Positions 6,538 through 9,377 of a stretch of 9,377 bases of DNA are shown one piece after another. The notes beneath the pieces were generated by a model. It was not told the DNA's origin and did no database searches. It saw only the letters and a program-made list of their open reading frames with translations. Position 1 is the first letter of the stretch. Each line of letters begins with the position of its first letter. The translations under genes were made by a program, and so were the position numbers. Source of the stretch: Chroococcidiopsidaceae cyanobacterium CP_BM_RX_35 (GTDB lineage Bacteria; Cyanobacteriota; Cyanobacteriia; Cyanobacteriales; Chroococcidiopsidaceae); contig JAFAVL010000520.1 in assembly GCA_019242465.1 (NCBI GenBank), forward strand, positions 1-9,377, read 5' to 3'.

Positions 6538-6547
6538 GGAGGAGGTG
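6538..6547 (+). promoter_or_regulatory. Strong Shine-Dalgarno-like site before the ABC ATPase
   Basis: GGAGGAGGTG is the best ribosome-site match in the window. It lies 11-13 bases before the TTG at 6559, which is the only in-frame start candidate near it. The spacing is slightly long, but the site makes the non-ATG start credible. Confidence 0.6.
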
Positions 6548-6558
6548 CAGCTAAACCA

Positions 6559-7308
6559 TTGCCAACAGTACAACTGCGGCTACAGCAAGTAAGCTTATCT
6601 ACAGCAGTTGGTTCTCATCAACTGCTCAAAGATATTTCTTTTGAAGTGTTTGCTGGTGAGCGCATTGCTATTGTTGGTCCATCGGGTGCTGGCAAGACTT
6701 CACTGTTGCGCCTGTTGAATCGGCTGAGTGAACCTACAGACGGTTCAATTTATCTGGAAAATCAAGAATATCGGCAAATTCCTATCCTTCAACTCCGCCA
6801 ACAAGTCACCCTGGTGTTGCAAGAGTCTAAACTGCTGGGAATGACGGTGCAGGAAGCAATAGCCTACCCCTTAGTTTTACGACGTTTACCACCACAAGAG
6901 ATTCAACAACGACTGAGCTACTGGACTGAGCAACTCTCCATTCCCTCTGACTGGCTAATGCAAACTGAGTGGCAACTTTCTGTGGGACAGCGGCAGTTAG
7001 TGGCGATCGCTCGGGCTTTGGTGATTCAACCCAAAATCCTCTTATTCGACGAGCCGACATCTGCCCTTGACTTTGGTAGAGCGTCCCGTCTGCTGCAAGT
7101 TTTGACGCAGTTAACCGAGAGCAATCGGACTACAATTCTGATGGTCAATCATCAGTTAGAGCTAGCACAGCAGTTTTGTCAGCGCGTCTTGTATTTCCAG
7201 CACGGTCATTTAGTTCAGGATGTCCCCAATTCTGAGCAGCTTGACTGGGCTAAGTTAAGAGCAACTTTAAGCGCAGCAGAAGCCCAAGCGGCTGAAGAAT
7301 GGAGTTAG
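6559..7308 (+). CDS. ABC transporter ATP-binding protein without an adjacent permease
   Basis: This is a complete ABC nucleotide-binding subunit of 249 residues. Visible motifs are Walker A GPSGAGKTS at 40-48, Q-loop Q88 in LVLQES, signature LSVGQ at 140-144 (canonical LSGGQ with one change), Walker B ILLFDE at 160-165 with catalytic E165, D-loop SALD at 168-171 and switch histidine H198 in MVNHQ. The general layout resembles small single-domain ATPases such as the FetA/YbbL group, but subfamily and substrate are unclear. The start is TTG at 6559. The strong purine-rich GGAGGAGGTG at 6538-6547 lies about 12 bases upstream and supports initiation here. The two genes before it encode small membrane proteins rather than a typical 5-6 helix permease, and the gene after it is convergent. 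The partner must therefore be those proteins or be encoded elsewhere. Confidence 0.88.
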   Translation: MPTVQLRLQQVSLSTAVGSHQLLKDISFEVFAGERIAIVGPSGAGKTSLLRLLNRLSEPTDGSIYLENQEYRQIPILQLRQQVTLVLQESKLLGMTVQEAIAYPLVLRRLPPQEIQQRLSYWTEQLSIPSDWLMQTEWQLSVGQRQLVAIARALVIQPKILLFDEPTSALDFGRASRLLQVLTQLTESNRTTILMVNHQLELAQQFCQRVLYFQHGHLVQDVPNSEQLDWAKLRATLSAAEAQAAEEWS

Positions 7309-7337
7309 CTTGCGATATGATATCTTCATATTCTCTC

Positions 7338-7370
7338 TCTCTGCGACCTCAGCGTCTCTGCAGTTTTTAA
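7338..7370. repeat. Degenerate CTCTGCG-type dispersed repeat
   Basis: Three CTCWGCR heptamers follow each other (CTCTGCG at 7339, CTCAGCG at 7348, CTCTGCA at 7356) and end in GTTTTTAA. This resembles the CTCTGCG/CGCAGAG repeats scattered between genes in many cyanobacteria (recalled, not searched). It lies in the 128-base gap between the convergent ABC and DUF2252 genes. A short AT-rich dyad, ATATGA/TCATAT, lies at 7315-7331. No standard terminator is evident. Confidence 0.5.
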
Positions 7371-7436
7371 CTCCGTAATCTTGTACCGGGATAAGAGTAA
7401 TTCTTTTCATCATTCTGCCCTCATTAATAATTTTCC

Positions 7437-8627
7437 TTACTTCCAATTTCGGACAAAATTTTGCCAGTCTTCTTCTACCTGTTGGCTGTACTTTTGGGCG
7501 TACTTCATTGCTTCTTTGCGCCATTTGCTATGTTGAGCAAAGCTAATCAACTCGTCAGCAATGGCAGAACTCTGTCGCCCACTGCTCCGCAGTTGAGACC
7601 AAGCTACAACTTGACCAAGGGTTTTCATAAACTGAGCAAGTTCAGTCAGCTCTTGAGACTCAGTATCTAGATTTACCCTAGCTTCAGTTGGTTGGTATTC
7701 CCTCATAACAAAAGCAGAATCATCAATCATTAAGACATTTAGTAGTGCTGGGGATACAGCCTGCATGCGTTTTTGCACTGATACAATCCTTTCTGCCTGT
7801 ATCCGCCATTGGGGTTGGGGAAAATCTAAGTCATGCAGACAAGATTCCCGCTCTAACTTCAGATCGAGCAAATAATTATTATCAGGTGAACCTTTACCTT
7901 CGACAAGAACGACATACCGCTCAAGCCCTAAACTACCTGTTCCCGCAATCCGCCAAGCTGCGTCAATAAATTTAAAGAAATCTGGATGCTTTTGTTCAAA
8001 TGCAAACTTTTCTAGACTGGTTTTAATCTTTTCCCTCTGTTTGTCTGATATAGGACGGGTTTTGCCCTCTTTAATGATGATTTTACGTCGTTCTCCCTCA
8101 ACTACTGTACGTTCATCTAAAAACTTTTGACGCTGTAGATGCTCTTGCTTGCCTAGTAAGGATTTGACCAAGCCTTTTGCTGTTTCACGTTCAACCCATC
8201 GAGCTTTGCCATCAATTAAGGTTGTCGTGTAGGCATTAAGAAAATCGTTGCCTAGAGATTCAGGCTCTCCTGGCAGTTTGGTATGCGGTTTAGAAAAAGC
8301 CAGGAAAATACTAGTGAGCAAGCGCACAATATCTAGGGTACAAGGAGCCAAAGTTGACTCGTCAAAATCATTAATATCAAAGTAGCTTAAGTGATTGTCG
8401 CCCTGATAGCTACCAAAGTTTTCTAAATGCAGATCGCCACAAATCCAGCTATGAGGTGCTTTGTTGAGAGGAGAATCATTAGGCCAGTCTTCATAAAACA
8501 AGTGACAGCTGCCCCGAAAAAAGGCGAAGGCACTTTCACTCATTTTCTTATATTTCAATTGCAGTAACTCAGGATCGCGACCTTTGTTAAATCTCTGAAT
8601 ACGTTTAATTAATTTAGAATTATTCAC
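7437..8627 (-). CDS. DUF2252 family protein (kinase-like fold)
   Basis: This is a 396-residue soluble protein of the DUF2252 (COG4320) family, whose members are related to aminoglycoside-phosphotransferase/protein-kinase-like folds. The motifs are clear: FFRGS at 36-40, WICGDLHLENFG at 61-72 (a catalytic-loop-like GDxHxxN), YFDINDFDE at 82-90 (metal-binding Asp motif), the glycine-rich GTGSLGLERY at 229-238 and LLDLKLE at 253-259. Substrate and reaction are unknown. Length is close to the usual 400-450 residues. The start is GTG at 8625-8627. An overlapping ATG at 8627-8629 runs straight into TGA and cannot be used. The gene begins 14 bases after the dxr stop, so it is probably co-transcribed with dxr. 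It converges with the ABC gene. Confidence 0.85.
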   Translation of the reverse strand: MNNSKLIKRIQRFNKGRDPELLQLKYKKMSESAFAFFRGSCHLFYEDWPNDSPLNKAPHSWICGDLHLENFGSYQGDNHLSYFDINDFDESTLAPCTLDIVRLLTSIFLAFSKPHTKLPGEPESLGNDFLNAYTTTLIDGKARWVERETAKGLVKSLLGKQEHLQRQKFLDERTVVEGERRKIIIKEGKTRPISDKQREKIKTSLEKFAFEQKHPDFFKFIDAAWRIAGTGSLGLERYVVLVEGKGSPDNNYLLDLKLERESCLHDLDFPQPQWRIQAERIVSVQKRMQAVSPALLNVLMIDDSAFVMREYQPTEARVNLDTESQELTELAQFMKTLGQVVAWSQLRSSGRQSSAIADELISFAQHSKWRKEAMKYAQKYSQQVEEDWQNFVRNWK

Positions 8628-8641
8628 ATTAGTTGAATTTG

Positions 8642-9377
8642 TTAAAAAACTGCTTTTGTCTGGGCTGTAGGAATTTGCGTAGTTGTGTGACTCCTCTCGG
8701 TAATTGCATGACTAACTGCCAAAACTTCCTGTCTAGCCCAGTGATCTGCTGCCACAATATCATCTAAGGAAGGATTTGGGCGATTTTCGGTTTGGTGGCG
8801 ATCGCATACCCGTTCGATATAACGTGGAATATCTAAAAACCGAATCCTCTCTTCTAGAAACAGCGCTACTGCCTGTTCGTTTGCCGCATTCAACACCGCT
8901 GGCATCGATCCCCCTGCTCGACCGGCGGCATAGGCTAGTTGCATACAGGGATACTTATGGTGATCTGGTGCTTTAAAGGTTAAATTTCCAGCTTTCACTA
9001 AATCCAACTGTTCCCAGTCAGTGTAGATCCGCTCAGGCCAAGAGAGAGCATAGAGTAGAGGCAATCGCATATCAGGCCAACCTAATTGAGCTAAGACAGA
9101 GGTATCTTGTAGTTCAATTAATGAGTGGATGATGCTCTGAGGATGAATAACGATTTCGATGCGGTCGTAGTCCAAACCAAACAGAAAGTGAGCCTCAATC
9201 ACTTCCAGCCCTTTATTCATTAAAGTAGCTGAATCTATAGTGATTTTTCGCCCCATGGACCAGTTGGGATGCTTTAAGGCATCTGCCACAGTTACTGTTG
9301 CTAACTTCTCAACTGGGCAGTCTCGAAATGCTCCCCCAGAGGCAGTCAGCAGAATTCGCCGTAAGCCCTCTTTAGGT
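8642..9377 (-). CDS. dxr: 1-deoxy-D-xylulose 5-phosphate reductoisomerase, 3' part (5' end outside window)
   Basis: Dxr (IspC) converts 1-deoxy-D-xylulose 5-phosphate to 2-C-methyl-D-erythritol 4-phosphate with NADPH and a divalent metal. This is the first committed step of the MEP isoprenoid pathway that feeds carotenoid, phytol and quinone synthesis. About 244 residues are visible, entering before TASGGAF. Aligned by spacing to the E. coli enzyme, the substrate and metal residues are present: Ser186 (SGG), His209 (HPNWSMG), Ser222 (DSAT), and Asn227, Lys228 and Glu231 (NKGLE). About 173 N-terminal residues, including the NADPH-binding domain and the Asp150/Glu152 metal ligands, lie beyond 9377. 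The frame is open to the window edge; the GTG at 9287-9289 is an internal Val codon, not the start. The last 25 residues form a Thr/Ser-rich tail beyond the conserved core. Confidence 0.95.
   Translation of the reverse strand, partial: PKEGLRRILLTASGGAFRDCPVEKLATVTVADALKHPNWSMGRKITIDSATLMNKGLEVIEAHFLFGLDYDRIEIVIHPQSIIHSLIELQDTSVLAQLGWPDMRLPLLYALSWPERIYTDWEQLDLVKAGNLTFKAPDHHKYPCMQLAYAAGRAGGSMPAVLNAANEQAVALFLEERIRFLDIPRYIERVCDRHQTENRPNPSLDDIVAADHWARQEVLAVSHAITERSHTTTQIPTAQTKAVF

Noticed and set aside
9287..9289. GTG as the start of dxr
   Set aside because: The reading frame continues upstream with conserved Dxr sequence (LTASGGAF) to the window edge, so this is an internal codon.

Overview
The window comes from a cyanobacterium. 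The HIP1 palindrome GCGATCGC occurs seven times in 9.4 kb (about 0.14 expected at random). Several genes belong to families known mainly or only from cyanobacteria: DUF1830, DUF4079, DICT-domain proteins and an Slr0320-like radical SAM protein. G-rich and CTCTGCG-type dispersed repeats of the kind common in filamentous and unicellular-colonial cyanobacteria also occur. I cannot name the genus. No tRNA, rRNA, CRISPR array, transposase or phage gene was seen, and no gap between genes exceeds about 235 bases.

Layout. At the left edge a CPBP-type intramembrane protease gene (plus strand) faces a three-gene minus-strand block. In transcription order that block is a cobalamin-type radical SAM protein (4762 to 3140), a DICT sensory protein with a degenerate HD-GYP-like C-terminus (2969 to 1590), and a pentapeptide-repeat protein (1606 to 953) whose start overlaps the end of the DICT gene. 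A pair of G/C-rich repeats in inverted orientation (2999-3030 and 3172-3200) lies between the first two genes and encodes the last part of the radical SAM protein. A divergent intergenic region with two dyad-symmetric elements separates this block from a small DUF1830 gene on the plus strand.

From 5505 to 7308 three tightly spaced plus-strand genes encode a four-helix DUF4079 membrane protein, a membrane protein with a PH-like soluble domain, and an ABC ATPase. No classical permease is visible beside the ATPase. From the right edge the minus strand carries the 3' part of dxr (isoprenoid MEP pathway), followed 14 bases later by a DUF2252 kinase-fold gene.

Most genes look like ordinary chromosomal cyanobacterial genes. 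The less explained parts are the radical SAM/DICT/pentapeptide block with its inverted repeat pair, and the DUF4079/PH-like/ABC cluster. I see no defence system or mobile island, and I do not claim a proven new system.
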